This document shows, piece after piece, positions 21,896 through 28,860 of a stretch of DNA of 28,860 nt. This DNA comes from Actinobacteria bacterium 13_1_40CM_66_12. Its GTDB lineage: Bacteria > Chloroflexota > Dormibacteria > Dormibacterales > Dormibacteraceae. The notes under the pieces are model-generated. The model had not been told where the DNA came from. It worked only from the letters and a program-made list of their open reading frames with translations, and did no database searches. Each line of letters starts with the position of its first letter. Position 1 is the stretch's first letter. Both the position numbers and the translations under genes were made by a program. The stretch covers positions 1-28,860 of the forward strand of contig MNEW01000076.1 in NCBI GenBank assembly GCA_001917895.1, in the 5' to 3' direction.

Positions 21896-22482
21896 TGGGC
21901 GCCGGCCTCCTCGGCCTCGGCCAACGAGTTCCGGAGAAGGGCGCGGGCCCGGTGCAAGCGAGACTTGATTGCCGGCACCGTCAGGCTCAAGCTCTGGGCG
22001 ACCTGCTCCAGCGGTAGGTCGGCGTAATAGTGAAGAAGGATCGGCAGGCGGTAGGCGGGGTCGAGCTGAGCCAACGCGTCGAGGAGCGCGGGATCGTGCG
22101 CGGGGAAGGGTGAATCGGGCCCGGTGACCCCCTGGTCGGCGGATTGATCGGTGGGCACGGGGACGCGCTTGCGCCGGTAATTGATGGTCGTGTTGGCGGC
22201 CAGCTTCCAAAACCAGGGCTCGAAAGGGCGAGCGGCGTCGTAACGCGCGAGGTTGCGAAAGAGCTTGACGAAGATCTCCTGGGTGAGGTCGTGGGCCTCG
22301 TCGAGGTCTCTCAGATGTTGATAGGCGAAACCGTAGACGCGGCGCTGCATGCGGCGGACCAGCTCTTCAAAGGCATCCAGGTCGCCGCCGGTCGCCTGGT
22401 GCGCGAGCTGCCCCGCGGCAAGTGCTCGCGCGTCGGGAGCCCCGGTCATCGGCAACGCCTCGGCCGCCGCCTGCGCATGCAT
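21892..22482 (-). CDS. ECF-type RNA polymerase sigma factor
   Basis: The 196-residue protein has the two ECF domains. Region 2 spans about residues 38-105: FEELVRRMQRRVYGFAYQHL, then RDLDEAHDLTQEIFVKLFRN, then PFEPWFWKLAANTTINYRRK. Region 4 spans about 132-185: LDALAQLDPAYRLPILLHYY, then the helix-turn-helix LPLEQVAQSLSLTVPAIKSR with LHRARALLRNSL. It directs transcription of a regulon, probably including its own operon, and is paired with the zinc-finger anti-sigma factor that overlaps its stop. The ATG at 22480-22482 or an in-frame ATG 11 codons later could be the start. Upstream of the first lies a 28-bp dyad ending three bases from the ATG. Confidence 0.92.
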   Translation of the reverse strand: MHAQAAAEALPMTGAPDARALAAGQLAHQATGGDLDAFEELVRRMQRRVYGFAYQHLRDLDEAHDLTQEIFVKLFRNLARYDAARPFEPWFWKLAANTTINYRRKRVPVPTDQSADQGVTGPDSPFPAHDPALLDALAQLDPAYRLPILLHYYADLPLEQVAQSLSLTVPAIKSRLHRARALLRNSLAEAEEAGAQ

Positions 22483-22485
22483 CTA

Positions 22486-22513
22486 CGGTAACTACCCCTG
22501 GGGTCACTTACCG
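22486..22513. promoter_or_regulatory. 28-bp dyad next to the sigma-factor start
   Basis: Outer arms CGGTAA (22486-22491) and TTACCG (22508-22513) enclose inner arms ACCCC (22494-22498) and GGGGT (22500-22504). In the minus-strand mRNA this would be a hairpin ending three bases before the sigma-factor ATG and including the only AGGGG-like ribosome site. As DNA it could be an operator. Either reading implies control of the sigma operon. Confidence 0.5.
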
Positions 22514-22689
22514 GTTGCCGACGGCCGAGCCTGCCCATTCGTTTGCCCTGCCCTCCGGAAGGCCACACCTTTGGCGGGCCCTCCCTTCTGATTGGCTTCC
22601 TCCCCCAAGCCTTCGCACCTTGACGCAAAGCTAGTTCAGCCGCCGGGCGCCGGCCAACCCTGGTCGTTAAGACACTCCAAACGGGGTAC
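22514..22689. other. intergenic region between divergent sigma and padR units
   Basis: No gene is supported. It contains a 17-base element (CAACCCTGGTCGTTAAG, 22655-22671) that matches one at 9659-9675 on the other strand with one mismatch. It should also hold the sigma-operon promoter, but no clear sigma-70 or ECF-type pair was identified on the minus strand; a GGCAACC-like -35 (about 22512-22518) is only suggestive. Confidence 0.4.
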
Positions 22690-22718
22690 TTGACTCCGTA
22701 TATCCGACCTCATATACT
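22690..22718 (+). promoter_or_regulatory. sigma-70 promoter of the padR-MFS unit
   Basis: TTGACT (22690-22695) and TATACT (22713-22718) are separated by exactly 17 bases. Each matches consensus at five of six positions. Transcription would start near 22725, leaving a leader of about seven bases before the padR ATG at 22732. This is the best promoter seen in the window. Confidence 0.8.
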
Positions 22719-22734
22719 CCACCTGAAGTATATG
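22698..22734. promoter_or_regulatory. two nested palindromes, predicted PadR operators
   Basis: GTATAT (22698-22703) and ATATAC (22712-22717) form an inverted repeat with 8-base spacer. CATATAC (22711-22717) and GTATATG (22728-22734) form a perfect 7-bp inverted repeat with 10-base spacer. The middle arm is shared and is also part of the -10 box. The last arm includes the start codon. PadR proteins typically bind such dyads and repress their own operon. Confidence 0.7.
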
Positions 22735-23361
22735 GGTGGCCTAGACACCGAGATCTCCTCTCCGCTGGCACTTTCGATCCTCGAGCTGCTCGACGAGCGG
22801 CCGATGCATCCCTACGAGATGTCCTCGACCATGCGCATCCGCCATCAGGACGAGTTCATCCGGCTCAACTTCGGCACCCTGTATCACACGGTCGACGTGC
22901 TCGAGCGCAATGGCTGGATCGTCTCCGCCGAGCGCGAGAAGGAGGGCCGCCGGCCCGAGCGCACCATATACAAGCTCACCGATGCCGGTCGGCAGGTCTT
23001 GAGCCGAACCCTCGGCGAGCTGCTCCGCAAGCCGATGCGCGAATACCCCCACTTCGTCGCCGGCCTGATGTTCATGCACCACCTCAGCGCGGCCGAGGCT
23101 ACCAGTCATCTCAATGAGCGCGCGTCCCTGCTGGACGCCCAGGTAACGAAGTTTGAGCACGTGCTCGACGAGCTCTACAAGCAAGGACTCAGCCGCTTGG
23201 CCCTGATCGAAATGGAACACAAGATCGCGATGCTCGATGCGGAGCGCAAGTGGGTTCGCAAGCTGGAAAAGGAAATTGTCGACGGAAAGCTGGAGTGGAA
23301 GGTCGGAATCGATGCCGGCCATGAGACGTTAAGGAGGAGTCATGGCGCAAGCACGCACTAA
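22732..23361 (+). CDS. PadR-family transcriptional regulator
   Basis: The 209-residue protein has an N-terminal PadR winged helix. It shows SSPLALSILELLDERPMHPY (about residues 8-27), then EMSSTMRIRHQDEFIRLNFG, then TLYHTVDVLERNGWIVSAER, and the wing ERTIYKLTDAGRQVLSRTL. A C-terminal helical dimerisation domain (about 110-200) contains FVAGLMFMHHLSAAEATSHL and RLALIEMEHKIAMLDAERKW. I use ATG 22732, not the in-frame TTG at 22690, because that TTG is the first base triplet of the -35 box. Transcription should start only about seven bases before the ATG, so translation is near-leaderless. It overlaps the MFS gene by 20 bases and is predicted to repress both through palindromes in the promoter; the inducer is probably a substrate of the pump. 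Confidence 0.92.
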   Translation: MGGLDTEISSPLALSILELLDERPMHPYEMSSTMRIRHQDEFIRLNFGTLYHTVDVLERNGWIVSAEREKEGRRPERTIYKLTDAGRQVLSRTLGELLRKPMREYPHFVAGLMFMHHLSAAEATSHLNERASLLDAQVTKFEHVLDELYKQGLSRLALIEMEHKIAMLDAERKWVRKLEKEIVDGKLEWKVGIDAGHETLRRSHGASTH

Positions 23362-24970
23362 TCCGTGGTTGGTCCTGTTGGTGCTCACGACAGGGTTCTT
23401 CATGATCCTGCTCGACACCACCATCGTCAACGTGGCCATACCGGCCATGAGCGCCGGGCTCAACACCACGCTCGACCAGATCCTGTGGGTGTTGAACGCC
23501 TACATCCTCGTCTACGCAGTGTTGCTGATCACAGCCGGCAGGCTCGGCGACTTGTATGGGCAGCGCAACCTGTTCGCCATCGGCCTTTTCGTTTTCACGC
23601 TCGCATCGGCGCTGTGCGGTTTTTCTCAGAACGCGAACGAGCTCATCGCTGCGCGCGTCCTGCAGGGAGTCGGAGGCGCGATCCTCACCCCGCAAACGCT
23701 TTCGATCATCACCACTCTCTTCCCGCCAGAGCGGCGTGGCGCGGCGTTCGGCATCTGGGGAGGAGTGGCCGGCCTGGCGACCATCACAGGGCCGACGGTC
23801 GGTGGCGCCCTCGTCACCTACATCGACTGGCGCTGGATCTTCTTCGTCAACGTCCCGATCGGAATCGCAGCGCTGATCGCCACGTTCGCGATCATCCCCG
23901 ACATCCGGCCAGGCCGGCGCCACGGCTGGGACATCATGGGCGTAGTTCTCGCTACCGCGGGCCTGTTCGCCGTCGTGTTCGGACTCATCGAAGGCCAGCG
24001 CTTCAACTGGGGCGAGATCGGCTCCTACGGGATAACGATCCCGGAGGTGATCATCGGTGGTGTCGTACTTCTGGTCGTCTTCGTCTTCTGGGAGCGCTAC
24101 CAGGCCGAGCCGCTGATGCCGCTATCGCTCTTCCGAGACCGGAACTTCGCGGTCGCGAACTGGATCGCTGCCGCCATCAGCTTCGGCATGCTGAGCCTGT
24201 TCCTACCCATCGTCATCTACCTGCAGTCGGTGCGCGGTTTTACTGCCCTGGTCGCCGGGCTGACGTTCGCGCCGATGTCGCTCACCTCAATGGTCGTAGC
24301 GCCTTTCGCCGGTCGCTTTGCCGACAAGGTGGGTGGCAAATACATCCTCTTGACCGGCATCACGCTGTTCACGATCGGATTCGGCCTGGTCGCGATCGTG
24401 GCCGGCCCCGACTCCACCTTCATCAACTTCCTCGGGCCGGCCATCATCGCCGGCGCGGGCATGGGCATGACCTTCGCGCCCATGACGACGATTGCCATGC
24501 GCAACATCACTCCTCAGATGTCGGGCGCCGCCTCGGGAATTCTCAACACCACGCGCCAGCTCGGCGCCGCGATCGGCAGCGCGGTCGTCGGCGCATTGCT
24601 GCAGAACCAGCTCGCCACGACTCTCCACAACCAGGCGGTGAGCCATGCAAGCGCCCTGCCCGCAAGCTTCCGGGACCAGTTCGTCAAGGCGTTCAGCTCG
24701 GTTGCGAGCAACGGATTCCAGATCGGCACCGGGCAGAACGGAGCCAAGCTGCCGTCGGGGCTTCCACCCGCGGTGCAGCACCAGCTGACCGTTCTCGCAC
24801 ACGACGTCTTCGTCAGCGCTTATATCGACGCCATGAAGTCGACGCTGGTGGTGCCGATCGCATTCCTTGCTTTCACGGCGCTGACGACTTTGCTCATCAA
24901 GCGTCGCAAGCGACCCGCAGCCAGCGAAGGTGTGCCAGCACAAGAGAAAGTAGCCGCCGCCGCGGGCTAG
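23342..24970 (+). CDS. DHA2-type MFS drug exporter (EmrB/QacA family)
   Basis: The 542-residue transporter fits the 14-helix DHA2 family. Near the N-terminus is LDTTIVNVAIPAM (motif D1, about residues 24-36). TAGRLGDLYGQRN (motif A), then ARVLQGVGGAILTPQTLSII, then the antiporter motif C region ATITGPTVGGALV (about 145-157) and WRWIFFVNVPIG follow. The second half has FAPMSLTSMVVAPFAGRFAD, and a long polar loop (about 425-485) precedes the last helix. Such pumps export cationic dyes, antibiotics or metabolites by proton antiport. AAGGAGG is placed just before the ATG, inside the end of padR, so the two genes overlap by 20 bases and are co-transcribed. The substrate is unknown. Confidence 0.94.
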   Translation: MAQARTNPWLVLLVLTTGFFMILLDTTIVNVAIPAMSAGLNTTLDQILWVLNAYILVYAVLLITAGRLGDLYGQRNLFAIGLFVFTLASALCGFSQNANELIAARVLQGVGGAILTPQTLSIITTLFPPERRGAAFGIWGGVAGLATITGPTVGGALVTYIDWRWIFFVNVPIGIAALIATFAIIPDIRPGRRHGWDIMGVVLATAGLFAVVFGLIEGQRFNWGEIGSYGITIPEVIIGGVVLLVVFVFWERYQAEPLMPLSLFRDRNFAVANWIAAAISFGMLSLFLPIVIYLQSVRGFTALVAGLTFAPMSLTSMVVAPFAGRFADKVGGKYILLTGITLFTIGFGLVAIVAGPDSTFINFLGPAIIAGAGMGMTFAPMTTIAMRNITPQMSGAASGILNTTRQLGAAIGSAVVGALLQNQLATTLHNQAVSHASALPASFRDQFVKAFSSVASNGFQIGTGQNGAKLPSGLPPAVQHQLTVLAHDVFVSAYIDAMKSTLVVPIAFLAFTALTTLLIKRRKRPAASEGVPAQEKVAAAAG

Positions 24971-24980
24971 GCTAAGACCG

Positions 24981-25880
24981 GTGGCGGAACCGGCCGACGG
25001 ATGGTTGGAGCGAGATGGCGTCAGCCTCCACTATGTCGAGTGGAGGCCTGACGGCGCCGCTCAGCGCGAGCCGCCTCTGCTTCTTCTCCACGGCTTGAGC
25101 TCGAACGCGCGCTACTGGGATCGGCTCGCGAGAAATCTCCCTCACCGGCGCATCGTCGCCCTCGACCAGCGGGGGCACGGATTGACAGGTCGGCCTCCGC
25201 AGGCTCCGCCCGCGACGAATGGTTACACCATGGAGCAGCTCCTAGAAGATGCCATGTTTGTGATCGGCGAGTTGGACCTCGACAAGCCCGCGGTCGTGGG
25301 CCACTCCTGGGGCGCGACCGTTGCGCTTGAGCTGGTGGGCCCGCGGCCGGCACTTGCATCCGCACTGGTTTTCATCGACGGACCAATTCAGAGCGCGGCC
25401 AACATGTTCAGCTGGGAAGATGCCCAGCGCTTCATGCAGCCTCCCCTGCCTCGCTTCGCCACGTTCGCTGATGCATTGGCGCAATCGGCGCAGGATTTCA
25501 ATGGCGCCTGGAGTGACGACCTCGAACCGTTCGTGAAGGCTCGCGTGGTGCCGGACGGGAATGCTTTCGTGCTGACCCTGACAGCGGGGGCGCGGCTCGA
25601 GCTTCTCCGCGGCCTGTACGACTCCCAGCCTGATGTGCTCTGGCCCCGCATCGAGGTTGCCGCCGTCGCCCTACTGGCTCGTGGCGGGCCGGACCGGATC
25701 GCCGGTTGGAAGGAACAGGGAGCCGCGCGCCTCGCAGTGAATGCGCCCAAAACCGAGGTCCATTGGTTCGACACACCGCACGACATCCCGCTCTTCGCGC
25801 CCGCCGAGGTGGCGGCGGAGATCGAACGTGTCAGCGCTACAGCCGCAATCGGGCCAGGGTCAGAGTCGCCCACCGGATAG
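24981..25880 (+). CDS. alpha/beta hydrolase
   Basis: The 299-residue protein starts at GTG 24981, ten bases after the MFS stop, and has the alpha/beta hydrolase core. The oxyanion strand is LLLLHGLSSNARYW (about residues 32-45), then IVALDQRGHGLTGRP. The nucleophile elbow is GHSWGA (Ser about 107), and a late histidine lies in FDTPHDIPLF (about 267). This catalytic pattern fits esterases, haloalkane-dehalogenase-like proteins or epoxide-hydrolase-like proteins; the substrate cannot be named. It is on the same strand as padR and the MFS gene, so it is probably the third member of that unit and may modify a compound handled by the pump. The 3' end overlaps the convergent GlsB-type gene by about 20 bases. 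Confidence 0.88.
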   Translation: MAEPADGWLERDGVSLHYVEWRPDGAAQREPPLLLLHGLSSNARYWDRLARNLPHRRIVALDQRGHGLTGRPPQAPPATNGYTMEQLLEDAMFVIGELDLDKPAVVGHSWGATVALELVGPRPALASALVFIDGPIQSAANMFSWEDAQRFMQPPLPRFATFADALAQSAQDFNGAWSDDLEPFVKARVVPDGNAFVLTLTAGARLELLRGLYDSQPDVLWPRIEVAAVALLARGGPDRIAGWKEQGAARLAVNAPKTEVHWFDTPHDIPLFAPAEVAAEIERVSATAAIGPGSESPTG

Positions 25881-26129
25881 CAGTTTCAACGCAGCCAGCA
25901 GCACCGCGGCGCCGATGAATGCGACGACTATGCTGCCCAGGAAACCAACCGTTCCGGTCATGTGGAATAGCGCGTTCAGCAGAAACCCGCCGATGATCGC
26001 GCCCGCGACGCCAACCACGATGTCGGCGATACAGCCGAACCCGCGACCGGTCACGACACGAGCCGCGACCGCGCCCGATATCAGTCCCACGATGATCCAC
26101 GCCACCCATGATCCGGGCTCGAGGTTCAC
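25860..26129 (-). CDS. GlsB/YeaQ/YmgE-type stress-response membrane protein
   Basis: The 89-residue product is a typical transglycosylase-associated membrane protein. It has three hydrophobic helices, WVAWIIVGLISGAVAARVV (about residues 8-26), CIADIVVGVAGAIIGGFLLN (about 33-52) and GFLGSIVVAFIGAAVLLAAL (about 62-81), with the conserved GRGFGC segment between the first two. The family is linked to general stress responses, but its molecular function is unknown. The GTG at 26127-26129 overlaps the stop of the upstream hydrolase gene. The 3' end overlaps the convergent hydrolase gene by about 20 bases. Confidence 0.9.
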   Translation of the reverse strand: MNLEPGSWVAWIIVGLISGAVAARVVTGRGFGCIADIVVGVAGAIIGGFLLNALFHMTGTVGFLGSIVVAFIGAAVLLAALKLLSGGRL

Positions 26130-26965
26130 GACTTCGACAACCAGTCCGCGATCACGGCGAAGACCTCCTCGTTGTCCACATCGTTGAAGGGTTCATGGTA
26201 GCGGCCCTCCAGCAGCCTGAACTCGCTCACCGAAGCCGACAGGCGATGCAGGTGCTGGCTGCCCTCGGGGTCGATCAGCCGATCGTCGGTCCCGGCCAGG
26301 ATCAAGAAAGGGACGGTGATCTCGCCGGCGTGCTCGAAGATGCGTTTGCAGGCGGCTATCCATTCGGAGTAGAGGCGGCTCGAGATCTTGCTGTGAACGA
26401 GCGGATCCGTGCGATAGGCCTCGACCACGTCGGGAATTCGCGACAGCACCTTTGGGTCGACCTCGTTGTCCAGCGCCAGCTTCGGAACGATTCTCGAAGT
26501 CGCTTTGGCCAGCGCGACCTTCCAGCCAGGCACCGGAGCTTTCACCCGCAGCGCCGGGCTGGAGACGACGAATCGCTTCGTGCCAGCCAGCTTGTCAGCA
26601 AGAATGGTGCTCAGCAGAACGGCGCCGCCGAAGGAATGTCCAACGGGTACCACCTCTCCTCCGGCGATGCTCTCGACGTGCTCAACAAACGCGCCCACGT
26701 CATCCGTCCACTGTTTCCACGAGTTGACATGTCCCCGCGGGCCCGGGCTTTTGCCGTGACCGCGCAGGTCGACCGCAAACGTCGCAAATCCGTGGCGCGA
26801 CATGCCGAGTGCGAAGCGCTCGTATCGGCGCGAGTGCTCGCCAAGGCCGTGCACGACGGCGAACGTGACGTCCGCCCCGGCTTTGGGCCACGCCCGGTAC
26901 GAGAGCTTGGTCCCGTCCGCCGAGTCGATCGTGCCTTCGCGGGCGAGAGTGCCCTCAGCCGGCAA
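26126..26965 (-). CDS. alpha/beta hydrolase, monoacylglycerol lipase-like
   Basis: The 279-residue protein has the pattern of the monoacylglycerol lipase / lysophospholipase branch. It shows VVHGLGEHSRRYERFAL (about residues 37-53), FAVDLRGHGKSPGPRGHVNS, nucleophile elbow GHSFGG (Ser about 111), acid LAGTDDRLIDPEGS (about 225) and histidine LEGRYHEPFND (about 256). It likely hydrolyses medium- or long-chain glycerol monoesters or similar lipids, but this is by family only. The TTG at 26963-26965 is the apparent start and overlaps the end of the VirB4-like gene by 11 bases. The 3' end overlaps the GlsB-type gene by four bases. No clear ribosome site is seen. Confidence 0.88.
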   Translation of the reverse strand: MPAEGTLAREGTIDSADGTKLSYRAWPKAGADVTFAVVHGLGEHSRRYERFALGMSRHGFATFAVDLRGHGKSPGPRGHVNSWKQWTDDVGAFVEHVESIAGGEVVPVGHSFGGAVLLSTILADKLAGTKRFVVSSPALRVKAPVPGWKVALAKATSRIVPKLALDNEVDPKVLSRIPDVVEAYRTDPLVHSKISSRLYSEWIAACKRIFEHAGEITVPFLILAGTDDRLIDPEGSQHLHRLSASVSEFRLLEGRYHEPFNDVDNEEVFAVIADWLSKS

Positions 26966-28860
26966 GGTGGCCGAAGCCTCTGAGGATCTTGAGCGCCTCT
27001 TGTTCGGCTTCCAACAGCGTCGGAGCGTAGGCCCGGATGCCGAAGAGGGCGTAGGCCCACTCCGGGCTCGGGGGACTCTGCGAGTGAAGGCGGAAGGTTG
27101 GCGGATAGAAGAGGATGCGCTCGCCCTGAACCTTCTTGATCACCGGGCGCTTCGCCAGGACCTCCTCCAGCGATTGGCCGTTCGGTAGCCGCCCGTGGTC
27201 GAACTCGAGCCGGCGCAGCTTTGCGAGCGGATGGTCCTCGTCCTTCAATGTCGTCGTGATCCCGTACTCCGCGCTCAAGTCGCGCATGAAGATGGCGATG
27301 ATCAAGGCGTCGGTCTCGTCGCCGGCCATCTTCAGGAAGCCCGCCGCAGTGGTGTTGACGACGTCCTCGTTCTTGAGATGCCGGAAGTACTCCATCGCGA
27401 AGAGGTCGCGCGAGTACGAGCTGGCCACCCACGGCGGCTCGCAACGCCACGTCCGAGCGGCAGCGAGGGCTTCGAACTGGGCGTGAACTCGTTCCAGGCG
27501 CTGCTCGGGAAGCCCGTACAACCGGTAGTGGAGGACTCTCCGCACGCGATTTAGCCTACCTGTAATCGGCGGCGGTCGCGCCGCGTGCCGCGCGAGCTGC
27601 ATCGCCTCCTCCTGCCACGGCGGCGCATGGGCGTGCACAGTGAGCCGGTCCGGGCCCGCTGCGAGCAAGAAATCGCCGCGCCGGGCAGCCTCGAGAAAGG
27701 CCCGCTGCTGGGGGCTGAGATGAAAAGCCGTCTCGAGCTTGGCCGCCTCGCCCGACCGCTGCGCTCCGAGAAACAGCAGAGCGGGGTTGGTGGCGACCAC
27801 CGCTCCCGCTTCGGTGCTCAAGAGATCGCCCGGGTTCTGGGTCGCGAACACAAGCGACCCGTCGTACTTGCGGATCCGGCGCGCGAGATTGACGACGAAA
27901 CGGCGGATGGTCGGGTCTTCGAACAGAAGGCCAAGCTCGTCAACGACGAGCATTCGGCGGCGGTCCTTGCGCTTGATGCGCGTCCACAGCGCTTCCGCCA
28001 GCAGGAAGTGGACCGGGGCGATCATCTCGTCGCGCAGCTCGCGCATCCCGAACACGACAATCGGAGCCTCGAGCTCGATGTTAGTCGGGGCGCTGAACAT
28101 CTGCCCCAGGCTTCCATGCACCCAGCGCCGCATGATCGTGGACGCGCGCGAAGACTCCGGAAGCAGCGATGCGACATTGCGCAGGACCGGCTGCTCGATG
28201 GCGTCGTAGGCGGCGCGCACGGCGACTTCGACCATGGCCCGCTCCGACTCATCGAGCCCGCCGCATATGGTTCCGCACAGGTCGACCGCGTCCGCCGTCG
28301 CCGCCCCCAGCCATGACTCGTCGCGACGATCCGAGGGACGTAAGTCGAGGACGTTGAGCGAGTGGCCCGAACCGAGGGCCAGCTGCACATCGATGCCTCC
28401 GAGGAGGCGCGCAAGGTTGCCGTACTCGTGCTCGGGATCGATGACATACACCTGCGTGCCGCGGCCAAGCGCACCCATCAGCAGCGTCGACAGCAGGTAG
28501 GTCTTGCCGGCGCCCGAATAGCCGAAGACGGCGATGTTGGCGTTGGCGTAGCGGCTCTGCTCGAACGGGTCCACAAGCACTGGCACACCGCTCACGCAGC
28601 TGCTGCCCACGACCAGACCACCAGCCTGCTGAATCTCCGCGCCGAACCAGGGGAAGAGGGTCACGAGCGCGCTCGTGTCGAGGACGCGCTTGCGAGCGAG
28701 TCGGTCTATGCAGGATGGAAGAGTGGCGAGGTGACCGTCGAGCATTCGGAACGTGCAGGGCTGGATCTCGCAGAGGGTCGCGCGCGCCGCCGACTGAATT
28801 TGTTCCGAACCCATTTCAAGGGCCTGCTTCGTCGCCGCGATCAACGTGATGTAGACGGAG
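26955..28860 (-). CDS. VirB4/TraC-like conjugation ATPase with C-terminal extension (5' end cut)
   Basis: About 634 residues are visible and the frame stays open to the window edge, so the start lies outside. The first part (TLCEIQPCTFRMLDGHLATL) leads to the VirB4-type linker FPWFGAEIQQAGGLVVG and the P-loop GYSGAGKT, about 113 residues in from the edge. It continues with VYVIDPEHEYGNLARLLGG, Walker B MLVVDELGLLFED (about residue 303) and LVFATQNPGDLLSTEAGAV. These are hallmarks of the VirB4/TraC-like and HerA/FtsK superfamily ATPases that power type IV secretion or conjugation. After about residue 430 there is an extra region of roughly 200 residues (for instance LHYRLYGLPEQRLERVHAQF and ILFYPPTFRLHSQSPPSPEW) that I do not recognise. 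No relaxase, VirD4 or pilin gene is in the window. Confidence 0.85.
   Translation of the reverse strand, partial: SVYITLIAATKQALEMGSEQIQSAARATLCEIQPCTFRMLDGHLATLPSCIDRLARKRVLDTSALVTLFPWFGAEIQQAGGLVVGSSCVSGVPVLVDPFEQSRYANANIAVFGYSGAGKTYLLSTLLMGALGRGTQVYVIDPEHEYGNLARLLGGIDVQLALGSGHSLNVLDLRPSDRRDESWLGAATADAVDLCGTICGGLDESERAMVEVAVRAAYDAIEQPVLRNVASLLPESSRASTIMRRWVHGSLGQMFSAPTNIELEAPIVVFGMRELRDEMIAPVHFLLAEALWTRIKRKDRRRMLVVDELGLLFEDPTIRRFVVNLARRIRKYDGSLVFATQNPGDLLSTEAGAVVATNPALLFLGAQRSGEAAKLETAFHLSPQQRAFLEAARRGDFLLAAGPDRLTVHAHAPPWQEEAMQLARHAARPPPITGRLNRVRRVLHYRLYGLPEQRLERVHAQFEALAAARTWRCEPPWVASSYSRDLFAMEYFRHLKNEDVVNTTAAGFLKMAGDETDALIIAIFMRDLSAEYGITTTLKDEDHPLAKLRRLEFDHGRLPNGQSLEEVLAKRPVIKKVQGERILFYPPTFRLHSQSPPSPEWAYALFGIRAYAPTLLEAEQEALKILRGFGHLAG

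Noticed and set aside
22690..22731. TTG start at 22690 extending the PadR protein by 14 residues
   Set aside because: The TTG is the -35 box of a strong promoter and the extension covers the -10 box; the ATG at 22732 matches family N-termini.
1..28860. CRISPR array, tRNA or rRNA genes, insertion sequences, prophage
   Set aside because: No regularly spaced repeats, cloverleaf-type sequences, transposase motifs or phage genes were seen on either strand.

Overview
The window is a gene-dense, high-GC bacterial chromosome segment with many GTG and TTG starts, 4-bp stop/start overlaps and several near-leaderless starts. No rRNA, tRNA, insertion sequence, phage gene or CRISPR array was seen. The mix suggests a soil-type monoderm lineage such as Dormibacterota/Chloroflexota or a deep actinobacterial relative: B12 salvage with an FecCD-type importer, a MacAB-like exporter without an outer-membrane partner, a VirB4-like ATPase and a bacterial ComB. 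That placement is inference. No gene seen here fixes the phylum.

Region 1 (1-7320) is a cobalamin uptake and salvage locus. After a truncated YjbR-family gene come cobT, a cobalamin riboswitch whose downstream leader can hide the btuF Shine-Dalgarno, then btuF-btuC-btuD-cobO-cobU-cobS-cobC in one tightly overlapped run. There are no corrin-ring synthesis genes, so the run imports corrinoids, adenosylates them, activates cobinamide and attaches the lower ligand. The BtuD reading frame is intact but lacks the whole Walker A segment. A convergent lipoprotein at the end resembles transcobalamin C-terminal-like (DUF4430) proteins.

Region 2 (7379-11514) is mixed: a ComB-like phosphatase divergent from a cupin, a histidine phosphatase coupled to a zinc-ribbon plus degenerate GGDEF protein, an HxlR regulator divergent from a short-chain dehydrogenase, and a small membrane protein.

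Region 3 (11511-15710, minus) carries folB-larC-folD-folC-pspC: folate synthesis and one-carbon genes, with the nickel-pincer cofactor gene larC translationally coupled to folB. A GNAT acetyltransferase diverges from folB.

Region 4 (16278-22482, minus) is a compact eight-gene unit: ECF sigma factor, zinc-finger anti-sigma factor, membrane protein, MacA-like adaptor with a very long coiled-coil hairpin, LolD/MacB-type ATPase, FtsX/MacB permease, secreted or anchored DUF5666-like protein, and a tiny membrane protein. It looks like a sigma/anti-sigma controlled export or envelope-stress system. A 28-bp dyad sits against the sigma factor start codon.

Region 5 (22690-25880, plus) is a padR-MFS-alpha/beta hydrolase unit. 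It has a strong sigma-70 promoter overlapped by two nested palindromes, which predicts autorepression.

Region 6 (25860-28860, minus) holds a GlsB/YeaQ-type membrane protein, a monoacylglycerol-lipase-like hydrolase and the 3' part of a VirB4/TraC-like ATPase with a C-terminal extension that runs off the window.

No convincing intrinsic terminator (GC hairpin plus T-run) was seen. There is no gene-free stretch above 300 bases.
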